Shown here piece after piece: positions 1-8,308 of a DNA stretch of 64,000 bases. Numbering within the stretch: position 1 is the stretch's first letter; each line of letters begins with the position of its first letter. The stretch spans positions 110,190 through 174,189 of the forward strand of contig NZ_JAHEWN010000007.1 of NCBI RefSeq assembly GCF_018598555.1, in the 5' to 3' direction. Under the pieces are notes generated by a model. It made no database searches. It was not told the origin of the DNA and saw nothing but the letters and a program-made list of their open reading frames with translations. The translations under genes were made by a program, and so were the position numbers. This DNA is from Curtobacterium aurantiacum (GTDB lineage Bacteria > Actinomycetota > Actinomycetes > Actinomycetales > Microbacteriaceae).

Positions 1-498
1 ACGATCGGCACGGCACTCGCCGAGGTGCTCGGCTGCCCGTTCCTGTCGAAGGACCGCATCAAGGAGCCCCTCGCCGACGTCGTCGGCCCGATGATCGCCT
101 CGCGTCCGCTCGGCGGGATCGCGATGGACACGATGTGGTCCATGGCGCGGGCCGTCGAGAACGGGGTCGTCCTCGACGCCGTCTGGCTGCCGTCCCGAGA
201 CCGGGACCGCCTGGAGGCCGGGCTCGCGTCCGCAGGGTCGCCCCGCGCCGTCGAGGTGTGGTGCGACACGGACCGCGCCACCGCCGAGGAGCGACTGCGC
301 GACCGGTACGAACCGGGCACCGTGCCGGTGCGCCACGAGGTACACGGGGACCTGGCCGAGGTGCTCGCCTTCTGGGACGAGCACGGCGACGACGCCCGGC
401 CCGTCGGGCTGCCCGGCGTCCCGGTGATCCGCGTCGACACCACGAAGCCGTACGACGTCGGAGCCCTGGTGCAGGAGATCGCGTCGCACTTCGTGTGA
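1..498 (+). CDS. P-loop kinase-like protein, 5' end outside window
   Basis: The reading frame is open from the first base and ends at TGA 496-498, so 165 residues of the C-terminal part are visible. It begins TIGTALAEVLGCPFLSKDRI, which resembles the region just after a Walker A loop in small AAA/zeta-type kinases, where the helix after GK[ST] leads into a strand ending in Asp. Later segments AEERLRDRY and the closing VIRVDTTKPYD also fit this class, which phosphorylates small molecules or nucleotides. The Walker A motif itself would lie upstream, so substrate and catalytic competence cannot be judged. It faces gpmA convergently, with a hairpin between them. Confidence 0.55.
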   Translation, partial: TIGTALAEVLGCPFLSKDRIKEPLADVVGPMIASRPLGGIAMDTMWSMARAVENGVVLDAVWLPSRDRDRLEAGLASAGSPRAVEVWCDTDRATAEERLRDRYEPGTVPVRHEVHGDLAEVLAFWDEHGDDARPVGLPGVPVIRVDTTKPYDVGALVQEIASHFV

Positions 499-641
499 GC
501 GCCCGCCGGTCGTCGAGCCGACCATGCTGCCGAAGCGACAGGTCGTCGGAACGGCGATCCGTTCCTCCCGGCGGAGCGACAGAAGTCGGCGGAACGTTCG
601 CGGCACACTGTCGCTTTCGCGAAGGCCCGCTCACGCACGAA

Positions 642-668
642 CGCCCCGCCCGGATGCCGGACGGGGCG
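642..668. terminator. Hairpin between convergent genes
   Basis: CGCCCCG (642-648) pairs with CGGGGCG (662-668). Inside, CCGG-ATG-CCGG forms a second short stem after one C/A mismatch. It lies just past the stop codon of gpmA and between two convergent genes, as expected of a bidirectional terminator. A second hairpin, GGAACGG/CCGTTCC, sits at 548-565. Confidence 0.55.
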
Positions 669-684
669 CTCTTCGGGGGTACTG

Positions 685-1431
685 CTACTTCTTGGCGCCC
701 TGGGCAGCCACGGCGGCGGCACCGGCTGCGGCGGCCTCGGGGTCGAGGTAGTAGGCGGGCTTCGTCGGCGTGAAGTCGTCGTCGAGCTCGTACACCAGCG
801 GGATGCCCGTCGGGATGTTCAGGCCGGCGATGTCGTCGTCGGAGATGCCGTCGAGGTGCTTCACGAGCGCACGGAGCGAGTTGCCGTGCGCCGTCACCAG
901 GACGGTCTTGCCGGCGGCGAGGTCCTTCGTGATGTCGGACTCCCAGTACGGCAGCAGACGGTCGATCACGAGCTTGAGCGACTCGGTGCGGGGCAGCCGG
1001 TCACCGAGCTCGGCGTAGCGGCGGTCACCGAACTGCGACCACTCGGCGTCGTCGGCGATGGGGGGCGGCGGGACGTCGAACGAACGGCGCCACTCCATGA
1101 ACTGCTGCTCGCCGTACTCGGCCAGGGTCTGGGCCTTGTCCTTGCCCTGCAGGTCGCCGTAGTGGCGCTCGTTGAGGCGCCAGTCGCGCTTCACCGGCAG
1201 CCAGGCCAGGTCGGCCTGCAGCAGCGCGATGTCCGCCGTCTGGATCGCACGGGTCAGGAGCGAGGTGTACAGGACGTCGGGGACGATGCCGGACTCGGCG
1301 ATGAGGTCGCCGGCACGCTTCGCCTCCTTCTCGCCCAGCTCGCTGAGCCGGACGTCGACCCAACCGGTGAACAGGTTCTTCTGGTTCCAGTCACTGTTGC
1401 CGTGACGGAGCAGGACGAGCGTGGAGGTCAT
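685..1431 (-). CDS. gpmA: 2,3-bisphosphoglycerate-dependent phosphoglycerate mutase
   Basis: A 248-aa cytoplasmic glycolytic enzyme interconverting 3- and 2-phosphoglycerate. The N-terminus carries the phosphohistidine motif [33 protein letters not shown] follows in the middle, and the second catalytic histidine lies in [17 protein letters not shown]. Length and motif order match cofactor-dependent mutases. The ATG at 1431 is chosen because the RHG motif starts eight residues later and a TAGACT box lies with its first T 13 nt upstream, so the mRNA is probably leaderless. The C-terminal tail is alanine-rich. The methyltransferase gene at 1477 is divergent, only 45 bp away, so the promoters overlap. 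Confidence 0.95.
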   Translation of the reverse strand: MTSTLVLLRHGNSDWNQKNLFTGWVDVRLSELGEKEAKRAGDLIAESGIVPDVLYTSLLTRAIQTADIALLQADLAWLPVKRDWRLNERHYGDLQGKDKAQTLAEYGEQQFMEWRRSFDVPPPPIADDAEWSQFGDRRYAELGDRLPRTESLKLVIDRLLPYWESDITKDLAAGKTVLVTAHGNSLRALVKHLDGISDDDIAGLNIPTGIPLVYELDDDFTPTKPAYYLDPEAAAAGAAAVAAQGAKK

Positions 1432-1476
1432 GCCTGCGAGTCTACCGAGCGGTACCGGCCCCGTACCCTTGGACGC

Positions 1477-2250
1477 ATGCCCATCGGGAACGTGACGCGC
1501 GGGACGACCGGGTACAACCGGCTCCGCCGTGTCGACCGGTGGATCGCGACCCTGCCGGTGCTGCGCCGGACGGACGACCCGCTCGTCGCCGACGTCGGCT
1601 ACGGGGCCTCCCCGACCACCACCCTCGAGCTCCGGGACCGCCTGGCAGCGGTCCGACCGGACGTCGAGGTCACCGGCATCGAGATCGAGCCGTCGCGGGT
1701 GGCCCTGGCGAACGCCGGCACCCGCGACGGCGTGACCTTCCGTCTGGGCGGCTTCGAGACCCCGACGCCCGGGCAGCGGCGTCCCGCCGTGATCCGCGCG
1801 TTCAACGTGTTGCGGCAGTACGACGAGGCCGCGGTGGTCGGGTCGTGGCGGATCATGCAGGACCGGCTGCAACCCGGCGGCGCACTCGTCGAGGGGACCT
1901 GCAACGAGGTCGGACGGGTCGCCTCGTGGGTGACGCTCGACGACGTCGCACCACGGACCTTCACGGTGTCGCTCCGGCTCGCCGGCCTCGACGTGCCGAG
2001 CATCGTCGCCGAGCGCCTGCCGAAGGCCCTGATCCACCGCAACGTGCCGGGCGAGCGGGTGCACACGTTCCTGCGCGACCTCGACCTGTCGTGGGCGGTC
2101 GCCGCACCGCTCGGGACGTACGGGCCCCGGCAGCGGTGGATCGCCACGGTCCGCGGCATGCGGGACCGCGGGTGGCCGGTGCTGCACGGTGTACCGCGCT
2201 GGCGACTCGGTGAGCTCAGCGTGCCGTGGTCGGCCGTCGCCCCCGCCTAG
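1477..2250 (+). CDS. Class I SAM-dependent methyltransferase-like protein
   Basis: A 257-aa soluble protein. A glycine-rich motif I-like loop ([16 protein letters not shown], about residues 43-58) and an acidic motif ([16 protein letters not shown]) show a Rossmann methyltransferase fold. The strand after it (FRLGGFETP) and [12 protein letters not shown] fit the rest of the domain. No substrate-defining motif is recognised; from recall such proteins sit next to gpmA in related genomes. TACCCT at 1464-1469 lies 13 nt before the ATG, suggesting a leaderless transcript. The gene is convergent with ygfZ across a long nested palindrome. Confidence 0.75.
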   Translation: MPIGNVTRGTTGYNRLRRVDRWIATLPVLRRTDDPLVADVGYGASPTTTLELRDRLAAVRPDVEVTGIEIEPSRVALANAGTRDGVTFRLGGFETPTPGQRRPAVIRAFNVLRQYDEAAVVGSWRIMQDRLQPGGALVEGTCNEVGRVASWVTLDDVAPRTFTVSLRLAGLDVPSIVAERLPKALIHRNVPGERVHTFLRDLDLSWAVAAPLGTYGPRQRWIATVRGMRDRGWPVLHGVPRWRLGELSVPWSAVAPA

Positions 2251-2260
2251 GCCCCGCGCC

Positions 2261-2330
2261 GCAAAACACCGGTGTTCGCGCTCCGAACACCCGCGAACCG
2301 CGGTGCGACCAGCGAACACCGGTGTTTTGC
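2261..2330. repeat. Nested inverted repeat between convergent genes
   Basis: GCAAAACACCGGTGTTCGC (2261-2279) is repeated as its exact reverse complement at 2312-2330. Each arm also contains the self-complementary 12-mer AACACCGGTGTT, so each arm alone can form a small cruciform. It lies between the stop codons of the methyltransferase and ygfZ. A bidirectional terminator is the simplest reading. Confidence 0.7.
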
Positions 2331-2347
2331 GATCGTCAACGCGCAGG

Positions 2348-3430
2348 CTAGGAGCGCTTCACGGCTCCGAGGCGGGGAAGGCGCGGGACGTTCGCCGTCG
2401 CACCGGCCTCGGGCGGGACGATGGTCTCCTGCGCCGCCGTCACCACGACGTCGTCGGCCTCGAGCCGCAGGGTCGCGGCGGGGTCGAGGGAGCGCTTCAC
2501 CACGGCGAGCCCGATCGGACCGAGCTCGTGGTGGATCGCGGACGCCGACAGCCGACCGACGGGCTTGTCGTCGAGCAGCACCGGGGTACCGGGCGTCGGC
2601 AGCACGCCGTCCGACCCGTCGAGGTGCAGCAGCACGGCCCGGCGCGGCGGGTGCCCGAGGTTGTGGACCTTCGCGACGGTCTCCTGCCCGCGGTAGCAGC
2701 CCTTCGACAGGTGCACGGCGGACCGGAGCCAGTCGAGCTCGTGCGGGATCGTCCGCTCGTCGACGTCGGACAGGGTCGGGCGCCAGGCGGCGATCCGCAG
2801 GGCCTCGTACGCGAGCAGCCCCGCGACCGGGACGTCCGACGAGGCGATCGCGGCCGCGGTGCCGGGGGTGACCACGGCGATGCGGAGGGTCCAGTCGGAG
2901 CCGGGGTGGGCCTCCTGGTCGGCGTAGCCCCATCCGCCGGGCGTGACGGCACCCCACGGGTCGACCCACTCGGCGACGGGCGGTTCCGGCAGTTCGACGG
3001 ACGCGAACGGGGGTGCCGCACCGAACCAACCGAGGGTGACGAGGTCGGCCGAGCGGTCGGCGACCTCGACCCGGAGCATGAAGCGCATCGAGTCCAGCCA
3101 GCCGGCGAGCGGCGCAGCGTCCGCGCGCTCGGTGAGCAGCCAGGCGGTGGCACCGTCGTCGACGACCCGGGCCGCGTGCTCGACGCGTCCGGCCTGGTCG
3201 AGCACGAGGGTCTCGGTGCTGACGCCGACGGGCAGCCCCGTCAGCTGCTGCGAGGTGATCGAGTTGAGCCAGGACAGCCGGTCCGGCCCGGTCACCGTCA
3301 CGACGCCCAGCCCGAGCTCGACGACCGCACGACCGCGGACGAGCAGTCGCTGCTCGCCGATCGGGTTGCCGAAGTGGGCGGCGACGGAGTCGGCGGCGAC
3401 GAAGCCGTCGCGTGCAGCGAACACCGACAT
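2348..3430 (-). CDS. ygfZ: YgfZ/GcvT-fold folate-binding Fe-S repair protein
   Basis: A 360-aa GcvT-like protein of the YgfZ family, which uses tetrahydrofolate to help assemble or repair certain iron-sulfur enzymes. The diagnostic motif [17 protein letters not shown], with its conserved cysteine, is about two-thirds along the protein. The N-terminal part ([19 protein letters not shown]) matches the folate-binding GcvT domain and the C-terminus forms the barrel domain. The start ATG overlaps the stop of the nitrobindin-like gene by one base (TGATG), indicating translational coupling in one operon with the 4029-4145 gene. Confidence 0.9.
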   Translation of the reverse strand: MSVFAARDGFVAADSVAAHFGNPIGEQRLLVRGRAVVELGLGVVTVTGPDRLSWLNSITSQQLTGLPVGVSTETLVLDQAGRVEHAARVVDDGATAWLLTERADAAPLAGWLDSMRFMLRVEVADRSADLVTLGWFGAAPPFASVELPEPPVAEWVDPWGAVTPGGWGYADQEAHPGSDWTLRIAVVTPGTAAAIASSDVPVAGLLAYEALRIAAWRPTLSDVDERTIPHELDWLRSAVHLSKGCYRGQETVAKVHNLGHPPRRAVLLHLDGSDGVLPTPGTPVLLDDKPVGRLSASAIHHELGPIGLAVVKRSLDPAATLRLEADDVVVTAAQETIVPPEAGATANVPRLPRLGAVKRS

Positions 3431-4032
3431 CAGTCGACCTTCGCGAGCTGCCCCGAGGCGTGCGAGGTGAGTTCACGGCCGAGCGCAGCGATGTCCCACG
3501 CCCAGAAGAGCTTGCCCTCGACCAGCCCGTACAGGCGGGTCGCGGCGGAGTAGTCCTTCGCGTTCGGCGAGCGCATCACGGCGTCGGTCGACAGGTCGAT
3601 GCGGCCCTTCAGCACCCGGCCGACGTAGAGCTCGTTGACGCCCGTCGGGTGGATGATCGCGGCCTCGACGTCGAAGCCGTCGGTGGTGTTGCGGAGGGCC
3701 TCGACGCTCTCGACGGTGCTGAACGGCGTGGGCCCCTCGCCCAGGAGCATCGCGGGGCCGCGGTCGCCGGGCTCGGTCGGACGGTCGATCCGCCAGTACC
3801 CCATCTCGGCGGCGAGCGGGGTGTGGTCGTCGTCCAGCAGCCACGTGGTGGACGAGTAGTTCAGGTACGGCAGGCCGTCGTGGCTGAAGCTCACGCGCTG
3901 GCCGAACTCGTAGTTCCGGACCTCGTCGTCGTCCCCGACCGGGTACTCGACCACGCCGGTTCCCTCCCACACGCCGACCAGCCACGACAGCGGGACCAGT
4001 TCGGGGGCGAGGCCTTCGGGCAGCTCGATCAA
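3430..4032 (-). CDS. Nitrobindin-like heme-binding beta-barrel (FABP/DUF1794 family)
   Basis: A 200-aa protein with the family signature LSWLVGVWEGTGVVEYP near the N-terminus and ELYVGRVLKGRIDLSTDAV toward the C-terminus. Family members are ten-stranded barrels binding ferric heme, linked to peroxynitrite and NO chemistry; the activity here is inferred. The start used is TTG at 4032, which overlaps the stop codon of the preceding small gene (TTGA) and follows an AAGGGT stretch; the length and motif position fit. It is the middle gene of a tightly packed operon ending in ygfZ. Confidence 0.85.
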   Translation of the reverse strand: MIELPEGLAPELVPLSWLVGVWEGTGVVEYPVGDDDEVRNYEFGQRVSFSHDGLPYLNYSSTTWLLDDDHTPLAAEMGYWRIDRPTEPGDRGPAMLLGEGPTPFSTVESVEALRNTTDGFDVEAAIIHPTGVNELYVGRVLKGRIDLSTDAVMRSPNAKDYSAATRLYGLVEGKLFWAWDIAALGRELTSHASGQLAKVD

Positions 4033-4145
4033 CGCTGACCCTTGAACAGCTTCACGACGACGACCACCGAGATGAACGCGATCGCGAGCGACGCCAGGCC
4101 GAGGAGGCCGACGTAGAAGAGCTCGAGCGCAAGCAGCGAATCCAT
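4029..4145 (-). CDS. 38-aa single-span membrane protein
   Basis: The small frame reads MDSLLALELFYVGLLGLASL, then a hydrophobic stretch with five consecutive valines, and ends KLFKGQR. It is one strongly hydrophobic helix with a basic C-terminal tail. It is supported by its place at the head of the nitrobindin-ygfZ operon, by a 4-nt overlap with the next gene, and by a TAGACT box whose first T lies 13 nt upstream of the ATG (leaderless pattern). No function is recognised. Confidence 0.65.
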   Translation of the reverse strand: MDSLLALELFYVGLLGLASLAIAFISVVVVVKLFKGQR

Positions 4146-4169
4146 GGTCCGGAGTCTACGCGGCTCGGC

Positions 4170-4463
4170 TCAACGCGCCAGGAGCACCACCGCGGTGACG
4201 AGGACCACGACGAAGGCCCCCGAGGACGCGATGCTGATCCGTTCGACCAGGCCGTCCTTGGTGGCGGTGATGAGCTGCAGCACGAAGCTGACCATCACGC
4301 AGGCGACGAAGACGAGCAGCAGCCAGGCGAACGCGTCGCGCTCGGCCAGGGCCAGCACGAGCACCGCCCCGACGACCGCCAGCACCCAGACCGGCAGGAC
4401 GGACGTCAGCTTGAGGCGTCGCTGGTCGGTGGGGTGCACGGGCTCGGTCACGCGCTCCATCAT
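4170..4463 (-). CDS. Small multi-span membrane protein, unknown function
   Basis: A 97-aa protein with three hydrophobic stretches: VLPVWVLAVVGAVLVLALA, AWLLLVFVACVMVSFVLQLI and GAFVVVLVTAVVLLA. The N-terminus is charged. Two adjacent ATGs (4463 and 4460) are possible; neither has a clear Shine-Dalgarno sequence, and an earlier in-frame start at 4490 cannot be excluded. It lies between the ygfZ operon and divergent glnR. No family is recognised. Confidence 0.6.
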   Translation of the reverse strand: MMERVTEPVHPTDQRRLKLTSVLPVWVLAVVGAVLVLALAERDAFAWLLLVFVACVMVSFVLQLITATKDGLVERISIASSGAFVVVLVTAVVLLAR

Positions 4464-4599
4464 GTCAGGGGACGTGCGGGACGCACGCACCGCTCGGTGC
4501 GGGGCGGGTGCGGGACGACGCGCAGTCCGTCCGGCCGGACAGGTGGTTCGCGAGCATCACTAGGATGTCTCCACGACGTCATCCACCTCCGGAGGTCCT

Positions 4600-5283
4600 G
4601 TGGCACAGCTCCTGGTACTCACCTCGACCGCGCCCGGAGATGTCCTACCGAGCCTGGGCCTCCTGAGCCACCGGATCCGCCACGTGCCGGCCGAGGCCGC
4701 GCAGCTGGTCAACGCCCCGCAGAGCGACCTGATGTTCGTGGACGCCCGCACCGACCTGGTCAGTGCGAAGGCCCTGTGCAAGATCCTCGCGTCGTCTGGT
4801 TCGACCACGCCGATCGTCCTCGTCGTCACCGAGGGCGGGCTGACCGCGGTGAACAGCGACTGGAACGTCGACGACGTCGTGCTCGAGAGCGCCGGCCCCG
4901 CCGAGATCGACGCCCGCATCCGACTGTCCGCCGGTCGTGCGGCGAAGGGCCAGACGAGCTCGAAGATCCAGGCGTCCGGCGTCGTCATCGACGAGGCCAG
5001 CTACTCCGCCAAGGTGCGCGGTCGGCCGCTCGACCTCACCTTCAAGGAGTTCGAACTCCTCCGCTTCTTCGCGACCCACCCGTCCCGGGTGTTCACGCGT
5101 GAGCAGCTGCTCAGCGAAGTCTGGGGCTACGACTACTTCGGCGGCACCCGCACGGTCGACGTGCACGTCCGACGGCTCCGCGCGAAACTCGGTGACCTCG
5201 AGTCGCTCATCGGTACCGTCCGCAACGTCGGGTACCGCTTCAACGTCTACGACGACGAGGCCGATCGTCTGATGGGGCAGTAG
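4600..5283 (+). CDS. glnR: GlnR, atypical OmpR-family nitrogen regulator
   Basis: A 227-aa transcription factor controlling nitrogen assimilation. The N-terminal receiver-like domain lacks a standard acidic pocket and reads [20 protein letters not shown] and FVDARTDL, as in actinobacterial GlnR, an orphan regulator without a cognate kinase. The C-terminal winged helix is canonical: [20 protein letters not shown], then [20 protein letters not shown] and NVGYRF. The GTG at 4600 follows GGAGG at 4591-4595 at good spacing. TAGGAT at 4561-4566 is a likely -10 box. The stop overlaps the mshD start (TAGTG). glnR next to mshD matches mycobacterial order. Confidence 0.85.
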   Translation: MAQLLVLTSTAPGDVLPSLGLLSHRIRHVPAEAAQLVNAPQSDLMFVDARTDLVSAKALCKILASSGSTTPIVLVVTEGGLTAVNSDWNVDDVVLESAGPAEIDARIRLSAGRAAKGQTSSKIQASGVVIDEASYSAKVRGRPLDLTFKEFELLRFFATHPSRVFTREQLLSEVWGYDYFGGTRTVDVHVRRLRAKLGDLESLIGTVRNVGYRFNVYDDEADRLMGQ

Positions 5284-6104
5284 TGCTGCCCGACCTCGAC
5301 GGCTTCGTCGTCCCCGGCGAGGCTCCGCCGTTCGCCGACCAGACCCTGGTGGACGTCCGCGCGGGACGCGCGAGGGTCCTGACCGTCGACCACGGGGTCG
5401 CCGTGGTCCGTGACGCCGAGCTGGAACTCGTCGTCGCCCGGGAGGCCCGTGGCCAGGGCATCGGCACGGCCCTGGTGTCGCAGGCGCTCGCCCTGGGCGG
5501 CGGGGCCGCTCCCCGGCTCGCGTGGGCGCACGGGGACCACCCGGCAGCGCGGGCGCTGGCCGACCGGTTCGGCTGGCGCGCGGTCCGCACCCTGCTGCAG
5601 CTCCGGGCACCGATCGCCGACGCCGTGCCCGAGGTCGAGGTCGAGCTGCCCGGCGGCTTCACACTGTCGGCGTTCCGGCCCGGCACCGACGACGAGACGG
5701 ACTGGCTCGCGCTGAACGCCGCCGCCTTCGCCCACCACCCCGAGCAGGGGCGGATGACACTGGACGACCTGCACGCACGCGAGGCCGACGCCTGGTTCTC
5801 CGGCGACGACCTGCTGCTGCTCCGCGACGCCTCCGGGGCGCTGGCGGGCTCGTGCTGGCTCAAGGTCGAGGACGGCATCGGCGAGTTCTACGCCGTCGCC
5901 GTCCGCCCCGACCTGCAGGGGCAGCGGCTCGGCGGCGTGCTGATGCGCGCGGGGACGGCACGCCTGAGCGGCCGCGGACTGACCGCCGCCGCACTCTACG
6001 TCGAGGGGGACAACGAGCCCGCGCTCGCGCTGTACCGGCGGTCGGGGTTCACGCAGCACGCGATCGACGTGCAGTACGCGGCGCCGTCTCCGTCCGGCCG
6101 GTAA
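5283..6104 (+). CDS. mshD: Mycothiol synthase, tandem GNAT acetyltransferase
   Basis: A 273-aa enzyme that acetylates Cys-GlcN-Ins to make mycothiol, the main low-molecular-weight thiol of actinobacteria. There are two GNAT domains: the N-terminal one (ELVVAREARGQGIGTALVSQ) and the catalytic C-terminal one with NAAAFAHHPEQGRMTLDDL, EADAWF, a VRPDLQGQRLGGVLM acetyl-CoA loop, and LYVEGDNEPALALYRRSGF. These are the MshD hallmarks. The start is a GTG overlapping the glnR stop by one base, so the pair is co-translated. Presence implies a mycothiol-making host. Confidence 0.88.
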   Translation: MLPDLDGFVVPGEAPPFADQTLVDVRAGRARVLTVDHGVAVVRDAELELVVAREARGQGIGTALVSQALALGGGAAPRLAWAHGDHPAARALADRFGWRAVRTLLQLRAPIADAVPEVEVELPGGFTLSAFRPGTDDETDWLALNAAAFAHHPEQGRMTLDDLHAREADAWFSGDDLLLLRDASGALAGSCWLKVEDGIGEFYAVAVRPDLQGQRLGGVLMRAGTARLSGRGLTAAALYVEGDNEPALALYRRSGFTQHAIDVQYAAPSPSGR

Positions 6105-6152
6105 CATTGCGTGGTCGGCGAGGGGTCGGCCAGTGGGGGAATCGGGGAACGC

Positions 6153-8171
6153 GTGGCGCAGGACCGTCAAGGGCAGTACGGCCAGGGTGAACCGCTCGGC
6201 GCGTCCTACCGGCTGGTCGAACTGCTCGGGACCGGAGCCACCGGCGAAGTGTGGCGGGTCGAGCACACCGCCACCGGCGACGCGTTCGCGGCGAAGCTGC
6301 TCCGTGCCGAGCTCGCCGCCGACCCGCAGATCGTCGAGCGCTTCGTCCGCGAGCGCTCCGTGCTCCTCGCCCTGCAGCACCCGTCCATCGTGCGCGTCCG
6401 CGACCTGGTCGTCGAGGGCGACCGGCTCGCGATCGTCATGGACCTGGTGCCGGGCGGTTCCGCGCGCGACCTGCTCGCGGCGAACGGGCCGCTCACCCCG
6501 CGGGACGCCCTGACCATCACCGCCGAGACCCTCGACGCCCTGGCCGCAGCGCACGAGCAGGACGTCACCCACCGTGACGTCAAGCCCGACAACGTGCTGC
6601 TCCAGGCCGCCTGGACCCCCGGTGCGAGCGGCGACGTCCGGGTCACCGACTTCGGCATCGCGTCGGTCGTCGCCGAACGTGAGCGCACCACCACCGGGCT
6701 CCTCGGCACACCGCAGTACATGGCGCCCGAGTCGATCAGTCACGGCCGCTCGGGCCCGGCCGCCGACGTCTACGGCGCCGGGGTCATGCTCTACGAGCTG
6801 CTGTCCGGCCGCACGCCCTTCGCCGGACCGGGCACGGACTTCGCGGTCGCCTACCGGCACGTCACGTCGAACCCACCACCGCTCGACGTGCCCGATGTCC
6901 TGTGGGCAGCGGTGTCCGCCCTGCTCACCAAGGACCCACACGCCCGGCCGTCCGCGGTCGACGCCGCCGCGACCCTGCGTCGACTCGCCCGGTCCCTGGC
7001 GTCGGCCCCCGCGCTGGCCGCGGTCAGCGATCCCGACTCGTTCGACGAGGTCGAGCGTCCGGCGACCGTGGTCCGTGGGCTCCGACCCGAGAACGGGACG
7101 ACGACCGAGGCCACGGGCACCGGGGACGACGCCGCGGCCGTCGGGCCGGCCCCGGAACTCGGCCCCGCCGGCTCGCAGACCGTCATCCGGCCGATGGCGC
7201 GGCAGCCGTTGCCCGCCGCGCCGGCTGCCGAGCCCGAACCGACGCGTCGGTTCACCCGCCCCGAGTGGCTGACGAACCGAGCGCTGCTCTTCGGCGGCAT
7301 CGGCGTCGTGCTCGTCGCCGCACTCGTCGTCGGTGGCGTGGTGTGGCTGCCCGGAGCCCTCCGGAAGACACCGGGCACCGGTACCGCGACCGCACAGGCC
7401 GCCAACGCGTACCAGCAGGACCGTCCACTGCCCACCGGGCTGGCGACCACACGGCGCGCCACCATCGATCCAGCGAAGGGCACCGTCGACCTGCGCGTCA
7501 CGTACGCGGCGCAGGCGGCCACCCTCAGCGGACCCTTCCTCGAGGTGCTGCCGGGTGCCGGCTCGGGCGCCTCCTGCCCCGCGGTCACCTGGTCCGGCGA
7601 GGGCATCACCGCGAAGCGCAACCAGCCGTCACTGACCGGTGTGGACACCGCGTGCGCGTGGAGCCTGTCCGGCGTCGAGGTCCCCGCTGGCGGAGACGTC
7701 ACGGTGGATGCGTCGGTGCCGCTCGCGTCGGTCACGGACGGCGCCGCGCTGCAGACGTGGCTCGACGGCGTCGGCGAGGCGACCACTGCCGCGGTGACCG
7801 ACGACGCCGTGCGCGGGACCGCCTACCCGGTCCAGCGGCTGCAGGGCGTCGAGGTCCGGACGCCCGACCGGACGGTCAGCCAGACGGCACTGCCGGTGAC
7901 CCTGGTGCCGGTCTGGCCGAGCGGCACCGACGAGCTCAACCCGCTCTACCGCAGTCCGAGCAGCGGGCGCCCGTCGCAGATGCTCGTCGACGTGGCCGGC
8001 GGGGAGTCCGGCGTACGGTTCGCCGACGGCTGCTCGGGCGCGCTGGCGGTGTCGTCCGACGGGCTCGTGGTCACCGCACTGTCCGTCGCTCCGTCGTGCA
8101 CCGTCCGGGCGACGGTGGGGAACTTCACGAACCTCGAGAGCTCGCCCTTCGGGATCACGACGCGCGATTGA
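6153..8171 (+). CDS. Membrane Ser/Thr protein kinase with unknown outer domain
   Basis: A 672-aa Hanks-type kinase. The catalytic domain is complete: GTGATGEVW loop (about residue 25), AAK lysine (about 47), HRDVKPDNVLL (about 140), VTDFGIA (about 165) and GTPQYMAPESI. A long Pro/Glu/Ala juxtamembrane linker is followed by one span (LLFGGIGVVLVAALVVGGVV, about 378-398). The outer part has no PASTA repeats and no recognised fold. The GTG at 6153 is preferred for its GGGGGAATCGGGG leader; an in-frame GTG at 6111 lacks one. It is convergent with the FHA-containing EccC-like gene, a plausible phospho-partner. Confidence 0.85.
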   Translation: MAQDRQGQYGQGEPLGASYRLVELLGTGATGEVWRVEHTATGDAFAAKLLRAELAADPQIVERFVRERSVLLALQHPSIVRVRDLVVEGDRLAIVMDLVPGGSARDLLAANGPLTPRDALTITAETLDALAAAHEQDVTHRDVKPDNVLLQAAWTPGASGDVRVTDFGIASVVAERERTTTGLLGTPQYMAPESISHGRSGPAADVYGAGVMLYELLSGRTPFAGPGTDFAVAYRHVTSNPPPLDVPDVLWAAVSALLTKDPHARPSAVDAAATLRRLARSLASAPALAAVSDPDSFDEVERPATVVRGLRPENGTTTEATGTGDDAAAVGPAPELGPAGSQTVIRPMARQPLPAAPAAEPEPTRRFTRPEWLTNRALLFGGIGVVLVAALVVGGVVWLPGALRKTPGTGTATAQAANAYQQDRPLPTGLATTRRATIDPAKGTVDLRVTYAAQAATLSGPFLEVLPGAGSGASCPAVTWSGEGITAKRNQPSLTGVDTACAWSLSGVEVPAGGDVTVDASVPLASVTDGAALQTWLDGVGEATTAAVTDDAVRGTAYPVQRLQGVEVRTPDRTVSQTALPVTLVPVWPSGTDELNPLYRSPSSGRPSQMLVDVAGGESGVRFADGCSGALAVSSDGLVVTALSVAPSCTVRATVGNFTNLESSPFGITTRD

Positions 8172-8172
8172 G

Positions 8173-8250
8173 CGTTTCTGTCGCGTCCGTCGCGCGACTG
8201 AAGGCGTCCGTCGCGTCCGTCGCGCGACCGAGCGCGTCCGTCGCGCGAAC
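8173..8250. repeat. GTCCGTCGCG tandem repeats after the kinase gene
   Basis: The segment consists of imperfect units built from GCGTCCGTCGCGCGAC, each ending GCGCGACTG, GCGCGACCG or GCGCGAAC, starting right after the kinase stop codon. Length differences between strains would be expected. No coding potential was seen. Confidence 0.6.
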
Positions 8251-8254
8251 AGCA

Positions 8255-8301
8255 GACGGACCGGAGGCCCGTGGCGGCGTCACCACGGGCCTCCAGTCCG
8301 T
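8255..8301. terminator. Strong hairpin between kinase and EccC-like genes
   Basis: GGAGGCCCGTGG (8263-8274) pairs with CCACGGGCCTCC (8283-8294) around an 8-nt loop. ACGGAC and GTCCGT extend the stem outward with a bulge. It lies between two convergent stop codons, so it probably terminates both. The right arm reads, on the minus strand, as a near copy of the GGCCTGGAGGC motif found after other genes here. Confidence 0.75.
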
Positions 8302-8308
8302 GAGTCGG

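Noticed and set aside
6153..8171. PknB-type kinase with PASTA domains
   Set aside because: The outer part has no PASTA-like repeats and the gene is not near division genes.
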